From: JAPWJZ01 sp965279315
GTDB taxonomy: Bacteria; Pseudomonadota; Alphaproteobacteria; Micavibrionales; UBA2020
Direction: 5' to 3'
Assembly: GCA_965279315.1 (NCBI GenBank)
Contig: OZ257145.1
Location: 1,674,001-1,738,000 of the forward strand
Length of the DNA: 64,000 bases
The translations under genes and the position numbers were made by a program. Shown here in pieces: positions 45,362 through 55,900 of the stretch; within the stretch, counting starts at the first letter, position 1, and each line of letters starts with the position of its first letter. The notes under the pieces were generated by a model. The model saw nothing but the letters and a program-made list of their open reading frames with translations. It did not search any database and had not been told where the DNA came from.

Positions 45362-45391
45362 AAGGCTGCGGGGATACCCGCAGCCTTTTTG
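45362..45391 (+). terminator. Terminator between the adhesin and the TolC-like gene
   Basis: The perfect stem GGCTGCGGG (45364-45372) and CCCGCAGCC (45377-45385), loop GATA, is followed by five Ts. It should make secretion-gene expression lower than, or independent of, adhesin expression. Confidence 0.92.
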
Positions 45392-45416
45392 CTATGTATA
45401 AACAAGGGACTAGCCC

Positions 45417-46742
45417 ATGAAAAACTTCGCCAAATTCTGCACTGTTTCCGTTCTTGCGCTGATGCTTGCATCGCCGGCTGTTGCCGCGACGCATGGCGAA
45501 GACGGCGACCTCACTTTGGTCGACGCAGTGTCGAAAGGCGTGTTGCGCAACCCCGAATACGGCGTCGTTGCAAACAACAAGCTCGCGACCAAGGAAGAAC
45601 TCGCACAGGCGAAATCGCTCTGGGCTCCCTCGGTCGACGTGCTGGGCGAGTCCGGCTTCGCCCGCAACGACTCATCGATCACCGGCAGCGACAGCGGCTG
45701 GGCGAACCGCGCATCTGTTTCCATCACGCAGCTGCTGTATGACGGCGACGGCACCAACGCCGAAATCCGCCGCCAGAAAGCGCGCGTTGAATCCGCCGCG
45801 AACCGCGTCGGCGAAGTCGCCGAATTCGTCGGCCTCGATATCGTGCAGGCTTACCTTGAAGTCCTGCGCCAGCGCGACCTGCTTGCGATTGCCCGTGCCA
45901 ACGTGGAAGACCACAACAAAATCCTCGGCACCATCCAGACCGGCGCCGATGCCGGCACCGTGACGGAAGGCGATGTTTCGCAAGCCAACGCACGCCTTGC
46001 GCAGGCAATGTCTGTCGTTTCCTCGACCGAAGAGTCGCTGCGCCGCGGCGAAGCGCTGTTCATCCAGAAAGTGGGCGATGCGCCCGCCGACATGGAATTC
46101 CCGGTCATCCCTAAAGACAAGCTGCTGCAGAACGTGGACGACAGCGTCCGTGCGGCCGTGACGGAATCCCCCACGCTTGCGGTATTTGAATCAGACGTCG
46201 ATGTGGCGAAGGCTGAATTCGAAGGCTCCGGCTCCACCCTCTATCCCCGCGTTGAAATCCAAGGCAATGCTTCAGTTGGCGACAACGTGAACGGCATCGA
46301 CGGCCATTCGAACAGCCAGTCGGTACTGGGCGTTGTTCGCTGGAACCTGTACCGCGGCGGCGCGGACCAAGAACGCCAGCGCGAATTCATGTACCGCCAC
46401 GCGCAGACCAAGGAACGCCGCGCGCAGGCTGCACGCCAAGTTGAAAAAGACGTCCGTGACACCTGGGCCGGCATGATCTCGGCTGCCGAGCGCGCACGCC
46501 AGTTCCTCGACCAGGCGACCGCCAACGAAAAAGTCGTGAACGTGTATCTCGACCAGTTCAGCCTCGACCGCCGCACGCTGCTTGACGTGCTGGACTCGCA
46601 GAACGAACTCTTCGTGTCGCGCTCCAACCATGTGAACTCGCTCTACACCGAAATGTTCGCTGTGTTCCGCGTGCTGGCGCTTGAAGGCCGCCTGCTGGGC
46701 TCGATGGGCATCCCGCGTCCCCGCGAGGCGAAACTCAAGTAA
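45417..46742 (+). CDS. Type I secretion outer-membrane channel, TolC/LapE-like
   Basis: A 441-residue protein with a signal peptide (cleavage near AVA-ATHGE). Two copies of the TolC helical/beta plan are visible: LVDAVSKGVLRNPEYGVVAN begins the first and VTESPTLAVFESDVDVAKAE the second, with SVSITQLLYDGDGTNAEIRR and GVVRWNLYRGGADQERQREF as the paired membrane strands. It forms the trimeric outer-membrane duct for the adhesin. Only six bases separate it from the ABC transporter gene. Confidence 0.92.
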   Translation: MKNFAKFCTVSVLALMLASPAVAATHGEDGDLTLVDAVSKGVLRNPEYGVVANNKLATKEELAQAKSLWAPSVDVLGESGFARNDSSITGSDSGWANRASVSITQLLYDGDGTNAEIRRQKARVESAANRVGEVAEFVGLDIVQAYLEVLRQRDLLAIARANVEDHNKILGTIQTGADAGTVTEGDVSQANARLAQAMSVVSSTEESLRRGEALFIQKVGDAPADMEFPVIPKDKLLQNVDDSVRAAVTESPTLAVFESDVDVAKAEFEGSGSTLYPRVEIQGNASVGDNVNGIDGHSNSQSVLGVVRWNLYRGGADQERQREFMYRHAQTKERRAQAARQVEKDVRDTWAGMISAAERARQFLDQATANEKVVNVYLDQFSLDRRTLLDVLDSQNELFVSRSNHVNSLYTEMFAVFRVLALEGRLLGSMGIPRPREAKLK

Positions 46743-46748
46743 TCAATC

Positions 46749-48980
46749 GTGTCGGACCCCGGCCAGCAATTACCCGCCAACCCTTCAACGCCGGAAACCG
46801 ACGAACTGGGAAGCGCATGGCCGCTTGAGGCCGCGCGCGTTTCGCTCGACGATCCCCTGATGGAATGCCTTGCCATCATCGCGGCCGAAAACGGCAGGCG
46901 CACGACGGCGGCTGCGCTGTCGTCAGGGTTGCCGGTGCATGGCAAGCAAATGGCGTCGCCCGCCGCATTCGTGCGCGCGGCCGACCGCATCGGCTTCACC
47001 GCCCGCATGGTGCGCCGCCCGATCACCGACCTGATCGACCATCCGGGCCTGCCCGCGATCATCGTGCTGAAGCGCAACCTCGCCGCCATCCTGCGCGGCC
47101 GCGTGGGCGACAAATTCGCGGTGCTGTTCCCCGAAACGCCCGATGCGCCGACGCTGCTGACGCTTGATGAACTGCGCCAGCGTTTCAACGATTACGCATT
47201 TTTCGTGCGCCCGCGCGCGAACCTCGACGCACGCACCGGCCCCGCGGAAATCGATCCCACGCGTTCATGGTTCTGGGGCGCGCTGTACCGCCACCGCAAG
47301 ATTTATTACGAAGTCGGCCTGGCTGCTGTGCTGATCAACATCCTCGCCATCGCCAGCCCGCTGTTCACGATGAACGTCTATGACCGGGTCATCCCGAACT
47401 CGGCGTTTGAAACCCTGTGGTTTTTGGGCGCGGGCGTGTTCCTCGCCTACCTGTTCGACTTTTTCCTGAAAAACCTGCGCTCCCACTTCGTCGACACCGC
47501 GGGGCGCAAGGCGGACAACATCATCTCCAGCCGCATTTTCGAACAGATGCTGGCGATGAAGATGGCGGCGCGCCCGCCATCGGTCGGCGTGCATGCCGCG
47601 AACCTTCGCGAATTCGAGACCCTGCGCGACTTCTTCGCCTCCGCCACCATCGTGGCCGTCATCGATTTCCCGTTCATCCTGTTCTTCATTATCCTGATCT
47701 GGGTGATCGCCGGCCCGATCGCCGCCGTGCCTGCCGTGCTGGTGCCGCTGTCGATGGGCGTGGGCGTATTGCTGCAGGGGCCGCTCGACAAGGTCATCAA
47801 GGAGAGCATGAAGGAAGGCTCTTACAAGAGCAGCCTCATCTTTGAAACCCTGTCCGGCCTTGAAACCATCAAGGTGCAGGCGGCCGAAGGCCACATGCAG
47901 CGCAAGTGGGAAGAGCTGACAGAACAATCGTCGCGCACCTCGGTGAAGGCGCGCAGCGTGTCGTCATTCGGCGTCAACTTCGCCGTGCTGATGGCGAACA
48001 TCTGCTCCGTCATCATGATCCTCTACGGCACATACCTGATCGCCGACCATAAACTCACCATGGGTGCGCTGATCGCCTCCGTTATCCTCTCCGGCCGCTG
48101 CATGGCGCCTGTCGCGTCGATTGCAGGCCTGCTGACGAAATGGAGCCAGTCGAAGGAAGCGCTGGAGCGCCTTGACGAATTGATGAGGGCGCCCGTCGAG
48201 CGTCCGACCGGCCAGGTCTTTATCTCCATGCCCATCATGAAGGGCCAGCTGGAATTCCGCGACGTGGTGTTCCGCTACCCGAACCAAAAAACGCCCGCCC
48301 TGCAAAACGTGTCGATGTCGGTGAAGCCCGGCGAACATGTGGGCGTGATCGGCGCGGTCGGTTCGGGCAAGACGACGCTGGAGCGCCTGATCCTCAACCT
48401 CTACCAGCCCGAATCCGGTTCCGTGCAGATCGACGGCGTCGATGTGCGCCAGATCGATCCTGCGGATTTGCGCCGCAATATCGGCGTGGTGCAGCAGACG
48501 CCGTACCTGTTTTTCGGCACGGTGCGCGAAAACATCACGCTCGGCCATGAATCCGTGCCCGACAGCGCCGTGCTGCGCGCCGCCGAAATGGCGGGCGTCA
48601 TGAACTTCCTGCGCGATTCCGAAGCGGGCCTCGATACGCAGATCGGCGAGCGCGGCGACAACCTGTCCGGCGGCCAGCGTCAGGCGATCGCGATTGCGCG
48701 CGCCCTGCTTTACGATCCGCCCATCCTGCTGCTCGATGAACCGACGGCATCGATCGACCCCGGTTCCGAACGCCGTTTGTACGGCCACCTGAAAGAAATG
48801 ATCAAGGGCAAGACGATCCTGCTCATCACGCACAAGAGCGCGGTGCTGGGCCTGATCGACAAGCTGATCCTGATGGACCGCGGCCGTGTGATCGCGTCCG
48901 GCCCGCGCGATGAAGTCATCCAGAAGCTGCAGGCGGGTGCTTACCGCAGCGGCGGGGTAGGGGGCGCACCGAATGAGTGA
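46749..48980 (+). CDS. Type I secretion ABC transporter, LapB/LssB family
   Basis: A 743-residue exporter, started at GTG 46749. The N-terminal 130 residues are a C39-like domain (DDPLMECLAIIAAENGRRTT) without a recognisable peptidase Cys-His pair, as in LapB/LssB exporters, where it docks the unfolded substrate. Six membrane helices (about 180-460) follow. The ATPase has Walker A GAVGSGKTT, signature LSGGQRQAIAIARALL, Walker B ILLLDEPTASID and the H-loop LLITHKS. It drives adhesin export in one step from cytoplasm to outside. It overlaps the next gene by 8 bases. Confidence 0.94.
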   Translation: MSDPGQQLPANPSTPETDELGSAWPLEAARVSLDDPLMECLAIIAAENGRRTTAAALSSGLPVHGKQMASPAAFVRAADRIGFTARMVRRPITDLIDHPGLPAIIVLKRNLAAILRGRVGDKFAVLFPETPDAPTLLTLDELRQRFNDYAFFVRPRANLDARTGPAEIDPTRSWFWGALYRHRKIYYEVGLAAVLINILAIASPLFTMNVYDRVIPNSAFETLWFLGAGVFLAYLFDFFLKNLRSHFVDTAGRKADNIISSRIFEQMLAMKMAARPPSVGVHAANLREFETLRDFFASATIVAVIDFPFILFFIILIWVIAGPIAAVPAVLVPLSMGVGVLLQGPLDKVIKESMKEGSYKSSLIFETLSGLETIKVQAAEGHMQRKWEELTEQSSRTSVKARSVSSFGVNFAVLMANICSVIMILYGTYLIADHKLTMGALIASVILSGRCMAPVASIAGLLTKWSQSKEALERLDELMRAPVERPTGQVFISMPIMKGQLEFRDVVFRYPNQKTPALQNVSMSVKPGEHVGVIGAVGSGKTTLERLILNLYQPESGSVQIDGVDVRQIDPADLRRNIGVVQQTPYLFFGTVRENITLGHESVPDSAVLRAAEMAGVMNFLRDSEAGLDTQIGERGDNLSGGQRQAIAIARALLYDPPILLLDEPTASIDPGSERRLYGHLKEMIKGKTILLITHKSAVLGLIDKLILMDRGRVIASGPRDEVIQKLQAGAYRSGGVGGAPNE

Positions 48981-50445
48981 CCCGAAACAAAATCCGCCCG
49001 AAGGGCATATGAAGATCGAGCCCGTGAAAATTCCCGCCAGCCAGGCAAAACCGGGCGCGAAACCGAACCCCGGCGCGCAACGCAAACCGGCGGGCGGCAA
49101 AGGCAACCTCGACCTTAACGAATACGACCTGCGCAAGCTCGACCTGACGCGCAAATACGACGACGATTTCTCGCCCGCCGACGGGCTTTCTTTCCGCGAC
49201 CACCTGATGCTCTACACGCTGGCGGGCATGATGTTCGTGTTCCTCGCCTGGGCGAACATCGCGACGCTCGATGAAGTGTCGCGCGGCGACGGCACGGTCG
49301 TGCCTTCGTCCGAAGTGAAGGCCGTGCAGAACCTTGAAGGCGGCATCATCGACGAATTGCTGGTCAAGGAAGGCGAAGTCGTCAAGCAGGGACAGGTACT
49401 GCTGCGCATGCGTAACATCCAGGCGCGCGCCGATTTCGACGCGACCATGCAGAAATACCTCGGCACCCTTGCGACCACGCAGCGCCTGCAGGCGGAAACG
49501 CAAGGCAAGGACACGATTGAATTCAGCGACGACGTTGCCAAGGGCGTGCCCGACAGCGTGCGCCAGGAACAGAACGCCTTCGACGCGAACAAGCGGCAAG
49601 TCGCCAACCAGTCGACCGTGCTGAAAGACCAACTGAGCCAGAAAGAGCAGGAAGTGAACGAGCTGCAACGCCGCATTGCCGATACCGGATCAATGCTGGC
49701 GCTCGCCGTTGACGAACGCAACATGGTGGAACCCATGGTCGCCAAGGGCGCGGCCAACAAAAAAGAGCTGCTGCAGGTGCGCCAGCGCATCGCGCAGCAA
49801 TCGGCGGAACTGAACGGCCTGCGCCTCGCCCTGCCGCGCTCGCAAACGGCGGTCAAGGAAGTGAAAAGCCGCCTTGATACCCTGCTGACCGATTTCCGGG
49901 CGCAAGGGCAAAAGGAACTCGCCGAAAAAACGATCGAGATGAACACGATCAAGCAGACGCTCGCCGCATACCGCGACAAGTCCGAGCGCACAGAAATCAC
50001 CGCCAAGGTCAACGGCACGGTCAAGGACGTCAAGATATCCACCGTCGGCGGCGTCGTGCGCCCCGGCGAAACGATCATGGAGGTCGTCCCCGCCGACGAC
50101 AAGCTGGTGGTCGAGGCGCGCATCCTGCCGCGCGATATCGCCTTCATCCATACCGGCCAGACCGCCATCGTGCGCCTGACCGCGTTCGATTTCTCTGTCT
50201 ATGGCTCGCTTTCCGGCAAGGTCGTGGAAGTGTCACCCGACAGCATCATGAACGAAAAGGGCGAAAGCTTTTTCCGCGTGCGCGTCGAAACCGAACAGAC
50301 GTCGGTGCAAAAAGGCGACAAGAAACTGGAAGTCATGTCGGGCATGCAGGCGACCGTCGATATCGTGACGGGCAAGAAAACTGTCATGCAATACCTCCTG
50401 AAGCCCTTCACCAAGGCTGCACAGACAGCATTGCGCGAACGTTAA
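48973..50445 (+). CDS. Type I secretion periplasmic adaptor, HlyD family
   Basis: A 490-residue membrane-fusion protein. A cytoplasmic N-terminus rich in Pro, Lys and Gly (about 75 residues) is followed by one membrane helix (MLYTLAGMMFVFLAWANIAT). The lipoyl half-motif VKAVQNLEGGIIDELLVKEG, a long coiled-coil hairpin (about 155-325) and the returning half TVGGVVRPGETIMEVVPADD are canonical. It bridges the ABC exporter and the outer-membrane channel. It is the last gene of the secretion operon. Confidence 0.94.
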   Translation: MSDPKQNPPEGHMKIEPVKIPASQAKPGAKPNPGAQRKPAGGKGNLDLNEYDLRKLDLTRKYDDDFSPADGLSFRDHLMLYTLAGMMFVFLAWANIATLDEVSRGDGTVVPSSEVKAVQNLEGGIIDELLVKEGEVVKQGQVLLRMRNIQARADFDATMQKYLGTLATTQRLQAETQGKDTIEFSDDVAKGVPDSVRQEQNAFDANKRQVANQSTVLKDQLSQKEQEVNELQRRIADTGSMLALAVDERNMVEPMVAKGAANKKELLQVRQRIAQQSAELNGLRLALPRSQTAVKEVKSRLDTLLTDFRAQGQKELAEKTIEMNTIKQTLAAYRDKSERTEITAKVNGTVKDVKISTVGGVVRPGETIMEVVPADDKLVVEARILPRDIAFIHTGQTAIVRLTAFDFSVYGSLSGKVVEVSPDSIMNEKGESFFRVRVETEQTSVQKGDKKLEVMSGMQATVDIVTGKKTVMQYLLKPFTKAAQTALRER

Positions 50446-50547
50446 AACCGTTCAGTTTCATTGGTTTAGTGTTAATGACTCGCTGATTATGGCATAATCG
50501 GCTACCATACTCATGTACCCCAGTTTAACAACATGAGAGGCCGCCGC

Positions 50548-51003
50548 TTGATCGTATTCGCCCCCGAAAACTTTCCCCTCTACCAGATCATTCAAGACAT
50601 GAAACTGCCGGGGGCCGAGGTGGTGAGACAGGATTTCGAGGCCGCGCGCGATGGCGGCGATGCGCAGAAATACAACTTCGCGATGGGGCTTTATACGGTC
50701 GCCGCCGCCCCCGGCCTCTCACAGAAAATCCCTGCGATGACGCCCGCTGTTCTGTCAGGCGCGCAAAAACAGGCCTATGATATTTTCGAGGAACTTGCCG
50801 CCCGAGACCATGCGCAAGGCGCGCTGATGACGTCATACATGAAGGCCGCGGGGCAGGGCACGCCGCAAGATTTACAGGGCGCGAAAACATGGCTCGACCG
50901 CGCGGAAGATTTGGGCGGCAAAAACGATTTCACGCAAAAACTGCGCAAGCAGATCACGACCGTCTATCTGGTCGTCCCGCCCAGAAAAACGGCCACGCCC
51001 TAA
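50548..51003 (+). CDS. Small Sel1-like repeat protein
   Basis: About 151 residues from a TTG at 50548, preceded by GAGAGG at a good distance; the ATG at 50533 is in frame but has no ribosome binding site. YDIFEELAARDHAQGALMTS and GTPQDLQGAKTWLDRAEDLG form one or two Sel1/TPR-like helical hairpins. There is no signal peptide, so it is probably cytoplasmic. It lies about 100 bases after the secretion operon in the same direction and could act with it, though it may have its own promoter. Confidence 0.55.
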   Translation: MIVFAPENFPLYQIIQDMKLPGAEVVRQDFEAARDGGDAQKYNFAMGLYTVAAAPGLSQKIPAMTPAVLSGAQKQAYDIFEELAARDHAQGALMTSYMKAAGQGTPQDLQGAKTWLDRAEDLGGKNDFTQKLRKQITTVYLVVPPRKTATP

Positions 51004-51146
51004 TAACGATAGACCTTGCCCGCCGTATCAATCGGATGCCGCACCGCATGCACGCCCGACCCCATCACATATCCGGCCTGATAGCAGCCCGAGAGCGTGC
51101 CTGCGACAAGGAAAAGCAGCGCGAGCGTGGTGAGTTTTGCGGTCAT
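51000..51146 (-). CDS. Small lipoprotein of 48 residues
   Basis: This short gene reads MTAKLTTLALLFLVAGTLSG, then CYQAGYVMGSGV and a basic tail. The lipobox LSGC (Cys21) makes it a likely lipoprotein with a mature part of only 28 residues; such proteins are sometimes called entericidin-like or small lipoproteins. Its start overlaps the etfA stop (TGATG), so it is translated with etfA, and its stop overlaps that of the convergent Sel1-like gene. No function is known. Confidence 0.6.
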   Translation of the reverse strand: MTAKLTTLALLFLVAGTLSGCYQAGYVMGSGVHAVRHPIDTAGKVYRY

Positions 51147-52075
51147 CACCCCAGCGCCTTTTCCAGTTCCGGCAGCGCCGTGAACAGGTCTTGCACCAGA
51201 CCGTAATCGGCGACCGCGAAGATGGGGGCTTCGGCGTCCTTGTTGATGGCGACGATGACCTTGGAATCCTTCATGCCGGCCAGGTGCTGGATCGCGCCGG
51301 AGATGCCGACGGCGATGTAGAGGTCGGGGGCGACGACCTTGCCAGTCTGGCCGACTTGGTAGTCGTTCGGTACGAAACCCGCATCGACCGCCGCGCGGGA
51401 TGCGCCCACGGCTGCGCCCAGTTTATCGGCAACCGCATCGATCAGCTTGAAATTCTCGCCATTGCCCATGCCGCGCCCGCCAGAGATGACGATGCGCGCG
51501 GCGGTGAGTTCGGGGCGTTCGGATTTGGTGATCTGCTGGCTGACGAATTGCGCAAGGCCCGCATCGCCCGCACCCGCAATCTTCTCGACAGTGCCCGAGC
51601 CCCCTTCAGCAGCGGCCGGATCGAAACCGGTGGTGCGGATGGTCATCACCTTGATTTTGTCTTTCGACTGCACGGTCGCAAAGGCGTTGCCCGCATAGAT
51701 CGGGCGCACAAACGTGTCTGCGCTCACAATGCCGCTGACATCCGACAGGGGCTGCACATCCAGCAGCGCGCCGACGCGCGGCAGCATGTTTTTGCCGCCC
51801 GTTGTGGCAGGCGCAAGGATATGGGTGTAACCCGCGCCGGTTTTCGCGACCAGCGCGGCCATGTTCTCCGCCACCTGATGCGCATAGGCGGCATCATCGG
51901 CCAGCAGCACTTTTTTGCAGCCCGCGATTTTCGCGGCGGCATCAGCGACGGCTGCGCAACCCGCGCCCGCTACCAGTATGTCGAAATCGCCCAGCTTTGC
52001 GGCGGCGGTGGCCGCGTTCAGCGTGGCGGGTTTCAGGGATGCGTTGTCGTGTTCCGCGATCAAAAGGACGGTCAT
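51146..52075 (-). CDS. etfA: Electron transfer flavoprotein, alpha subunit
   Basis: A 309-residue FAD-binding subunit. The C-terminal FAD signature is present: LYIAVGISGAIQHLAGMKDS followed by VIVAINKDAEAPIFAVADYG. SGGRGMGNGENF is the conserved loop at the start of the FAD domain. With EtfB it carries electrons from acyl-CoA and related dehydrogenases to the quinone pool through ETF-QO. It lies two bases after etfB and overlaps the small lipoprotein gene by one base. Confidence 0.97.
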   Translation of the reverse strand: MTVLLIAEHDNASLKPATLNAATAAAKLGDFDILVAGAGCAAVADAAAKIAGCKKVLLADDAAYAHQVAENMAALVAKTGAGYTHILAPATTGGKNMLPRVGALLDVQPLSDVSGIVSADTFVRPIYAGNAFATVQSKDKIKVMTIRTTGFDPAAAEGGSGTVEKIAGAGDAGLAQFVSQQITKSERPELTAARIVISGGRGMGNGENFKLIDAVADKLGAAVGASRAAVDAGFVPNDYQVGQTGKVVAPDLYIAVGISGAIQHLAGMKDSKVIVAINKDAEAPIFAVADYGLVQDLFTALPELEKALG

Positions 52076-52077
52076 GG

Positions 52078-52827
52078 TCAGATCACCTTCGCTTCGGTTT
52101 TCAGCTTCGATACCAGTTCGGCAACATCTTTCACCTTCACGCCGCCTTTGCGTTTTTCCGGCTCGGTGACTTTCAGGACAGTCACGCGCGGCGCGATATC
52201 CACGCCAAGGTCGCCAGCGGTCATGGTCGCGAGCGGCTTCGATTTCGCCTTCATGATGTTGGGAAGGGCCGCATAGCGCGGCTCGTTCAGGCGCAAATCG
52301 GTCGTGATGATGGCGGGCAGTTTCAGGCTCAGCGTTTCAAGGCCGCCATCCACTTCGCGCGTGACATTGAAACCGGCATCGGTCTTTTCAACCTTGGACG
52401 CGAATGTCGCCTGACCCCAGCCCAGCAGCGCCGCCAGCATCTGGCCGGTCTGGTTATTGTCGCCATCAATCGACTGCTTGCCGAGGATAACGAGGTCGGG
52501 GGTTTCTTTTTTCACGATCGCCGCCAGCAGCTTGGCAACGCCGAGCGGTTCCACGGCTGCGTCAGACTGAACCAGAATCCCGCGGTCGCCGCCCATGGCA
52601 AGGCCGGTGCGAATCGTTTCCTGCGCCTTCGCGTCGCCGATCGACACGATGATGATTTCGGTCGCGACGCCCTTTTCCTTCAGGCGCACGGCTTCCTCCA
52701 CCGCGATCTCGCAGAAGGGGTTCATCGACATTTTCACGTTCGCAAGCTCGATGCCACTCTGGTCGCTTTTGACGCGGACCTTGACGTTGTAATCGACGAC
52801 GCGCTTGACTGGCACGAGAATTTTCAT
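52078..52827 (-). CDS. etfB: Electron transfer flavoprotein, beta subunit
   Basis: A 249-residue subunit that binds AMP. MKILVPVKRVVDYNVKVRVK begins the protein at the ATG at 52827, with GGAG 7 bases before it. LVILGKQSIDGDNNQTGQML is the adenine-nucleotide-binding stretch, and NEPRYAALPNIMKAKSKPL is the EtfB signature region that includes the recognition loop. First gene of etfBA. Confidence 0.97.
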   Translation of the reverse strand: MKILVPVKRVVDYNVKVRVKSDQSGIELANVKMSMNPFCEIAVEEAVRLKEKGVATEIIIVSIGDAKAQETIRTGLAMGGDRGILVQSDAAVEPLGVAKLLAAIVKKETPDLVILGKQSIDGDNNQTGQMLAALLGWGQATFASKVEKTDAGFNVTREVDGGLETLSLKLPAIITTDLRLNEPRYAALPNIMKAKSKPLATMTAGDLGVDIAPRVTVLKVTEPEKRKGGVKVKDVAELVSKLKTEAKVI

Positions 52828-52921
52828 ATTCAACTCCGTTTGAATCTGGAGTTTTAATGTATATCAGGGCAGGGGGCGTGTGAAGCATTGTTGCAGCCGG
52901 AACAGGCCGCCAAATGCCGCA

Positions 52922-55900
52922 TCAGACGATGATTTTGCCTGCATCGAACAGGTCGTCGACCGTCATGGTGCCAAGGCCGGTGACAGACCCGATGGCGACC
53001 ATTCCGGTGCCGCTGCCCGCGCCATCGGCATCGACGCTGATGGTCGTGACGCCCTTCACGGTGGCGAAGGACACGTATTCGCCGATCTCGCTGATACCCG
53101 GCATGAAGCCGATCAGGATGTCGGAAATATCCAGCTTGTCGCCTTGTGCCAGGCTGAAATCGGTGACCTTGTCGAAGCTGGTGGTATTGCTGAACGCGAA
53201 TATATCTGCGCCCGTGCCGCCCGTCAGCGTGTCGTTGCCGAAACCGCCGTCGAGGAAGTCCGAACCCGCGCCGCCGTCGAGCGTCGAATTGCCGCTGTTG
53301 CCGTACATCGCGTTGTCGAGCGCGTTGCCCGTGCCCTTGATATTCGCAACGCCCGTCTGGAACATGTCCTCGACGTTCGCGGCGAGCGTGATGGCGACGC
53401 TGGTGCGTACGGTATCGTGGCCTGCGCCGGCCGCTTCCGTCACACCGTCGGTCTTGTTGTCGACGATGTAGGTGTCATCGCCCAGCCCGCCATACATTTT
53501 GTCCGCGCCTGCGCCGCCGTCGAGCGTGTTATTGCCCGCATTGCCTGTCAGTGTGTTGAGCAGCGCATTGCCCGTGCCGTCGATATCTGCCGTGCCGCTA
53601 AGGATCAGTTTTTCAAGGTTCGCGCCCAGCGTATAGGTGAAGCCGACCTGCACGGTGTCGGTGCCGCCATTGGCGTTTTCGATCACGACGTCAAGGATAT
53701 CATCGACGAAATAGGTGTCGTTGCCGGTGAGGCCCGCCATGGTGTCGGCACCGAGGCCGCCGTTGAGCGTATTGATGCCGGTGTTGCCGGTCAGGCTGTT
53801 GTTCAAATCATTGCCTGTTGCGTTTGCCGCCGCCGATCCCAGCAGGAACAGGTTTTCCACCTCCGCGCCCAGCGTGAAGCTGATGGTGGAGCGCACGGTA
53901 TCATTCCCGTTGCCTGCGCTTTCCTGGACGACGTCGCCTATATTATCGACGAAATAGAAATCATCGCCCGCGCCGCCCGCCATGGTATCCGCGCCCGTCA
54001 TGCCGTTCAGGATGTTGCTGGCCGCGTTGCCGGTCAGGATATTCGCCTGCGTGTTGCCGGTCGCGTTGATCGCGGATGTGCCCAGCAGCGTGATGTTTTC
54101 AAGGTTGGTGGCAAGCGTATAGGAATAGGTCGCCTGCACCGTGTCGTTGCCCGCATTCGCGGCTTCGCTGATGGAATCGGCGGCGGTGTCGATGATGTAA
54201 GTGTCGTTGCCGAGTCCGCCGATCAGCTTGTCCGCGCCCGCGCCGCCATCCAGCGTATTGTCGCCCGCATTGCCGGTGAGCGTATTGGCAAGCGCGTTGC
54301 CCGTGCCGGTAAAGCCGCCGCCCGTGCCCGCGAAGACAAGTTTTTCCACGTTGGCGGAAAGGGTGTAGCTGCCGCTGATATAGGCGGTGTCGATGCCGCC
54401 CGGCGTGCCCGCATCCTCGATAATCACGTCACCGGCCTGGTCGATGTAATAAATGTCATTGCCCGCGCCGCCGATCAGCGTATCCGCGCCCGCGCCGCCA
54501 TTCAGCGTATTGATGCCGGATGTGCCGGTGATCGTGTTGTCGCCCGCATTGCCCGTGCCGTTCAGCGCGCCGGTGCCCAGCAGCACAAGGCTTTCGATTT
54601 CAGCGCCCAGCGTGTAGCTGAACGCCGCCCGTACGGTGTCATTTCCCTCGCCCGCATTTTCGATGATCACATCGGCTGCCGTGTCGACGATATAGATATC
54701 ATTGCCGTCGCCGCCCGCCATCGTATCCGCGCCGGTGCCGCCGTCGAGCGTGTTGCTGCCGCTGTTGCCCGTCAGCAGGTTCACCAGCGTATTGCCGGTC
54801 GCGTTCAGGTTGCCGGAGCCGGTCAGGGTCAGGTTCTCGACATTGACCTCCAGCGTGCGTGACACGCTGGCGTAAACGATGTCGGTACCGCCATTCGTGT
54901 TTTCGACGATCACGTCGCCGAAGTTATCGACGATATAGGTATCATCGCCGGCACCGCCCGCCATGCGGTCAGCGCCGGTGCCGCCGTCCAGCGTGTTGGC
55001 CGCGCTGTTGCCGGTCAGGGAGTTATTGAGCGCATTGCCTGTCGCGTCGATCGCCGCCGTGCCGGTGAGCGTGATATTCTCGACATTGTCGTTGATCGTG
55101 TAGCTGACGCTCGCCAGCAGGGTATCCGTGCCTTCGCCCGGGTTTTCGAGCACGTAATCGCCCGCGTCATTGATGACGTACATATCGTTGCCCGTGCCGC
55201 CCGCGAAAGTATCCGCGCCCGGCGTGCCCGCCATGCTGTCATTGCCGGGCGTGCCGCGAATGGCCGATCCGTAATAGGTGACATAGGCCTCGAGCGAGGT
55301 ATAGGTGTAGGTCTGTCCGGCAAATTCGAAAATTTCAAAATCGATCAGCGTGTCGATGACGGTATAGCCGACCGCGTGCGTCACATAGACAAGGCTGGTG
55401 CTGACAAGCGAAAAACTGAAGCTGCCGATGTCATCGGCATAGACGGCGGTATCCGTGCCCGTGCCGCCATCCAGCGTATTGGTGCCGCGGCCACCTGCGA
55501 GGATGTTGTCGCCGCCGTCGCCCGTCAACCGGTCGTTGCCGTCGCCGCCATAGACATTATCGATGCCCGCCAGCGTCACAGACTTGCCCGCAACCGTGGC
55601 CGTGCCCGCCGCCAGGTTGACGGTGCTGTTGCTGGTGACGGCCGCAAGGTTCAGCGTGTCGCTGCCGCCATCGGTATCGGAAACAGCGCTGCGCGCGGCG
55701 AGGTCCGCGCCGGAGAAAGTCGACAGCGCATTGGTGTACACATACACATCATCCGCCTGTTGCGCATGGCCGCTGAAGGTCATGTTCCAGCTGGCCAGCG
55801 TGCCGGTGTCGTTGCGTTCCGTGTCCTCGATGCGCAGGGTCCAGGTGCCGAGGCTGCTTTCGCCCCAGTCTGCGGTGCTCGACAGGGTGAAATCGATGCC

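Noticed and set aside
52880..54862. 660-codon plus-strand frame opposite the RTX protease
   Set aside because: It is the antisense of the RTX repeats; the product is Ala/Arg/Val-rich and repetitive only because the repeats are.
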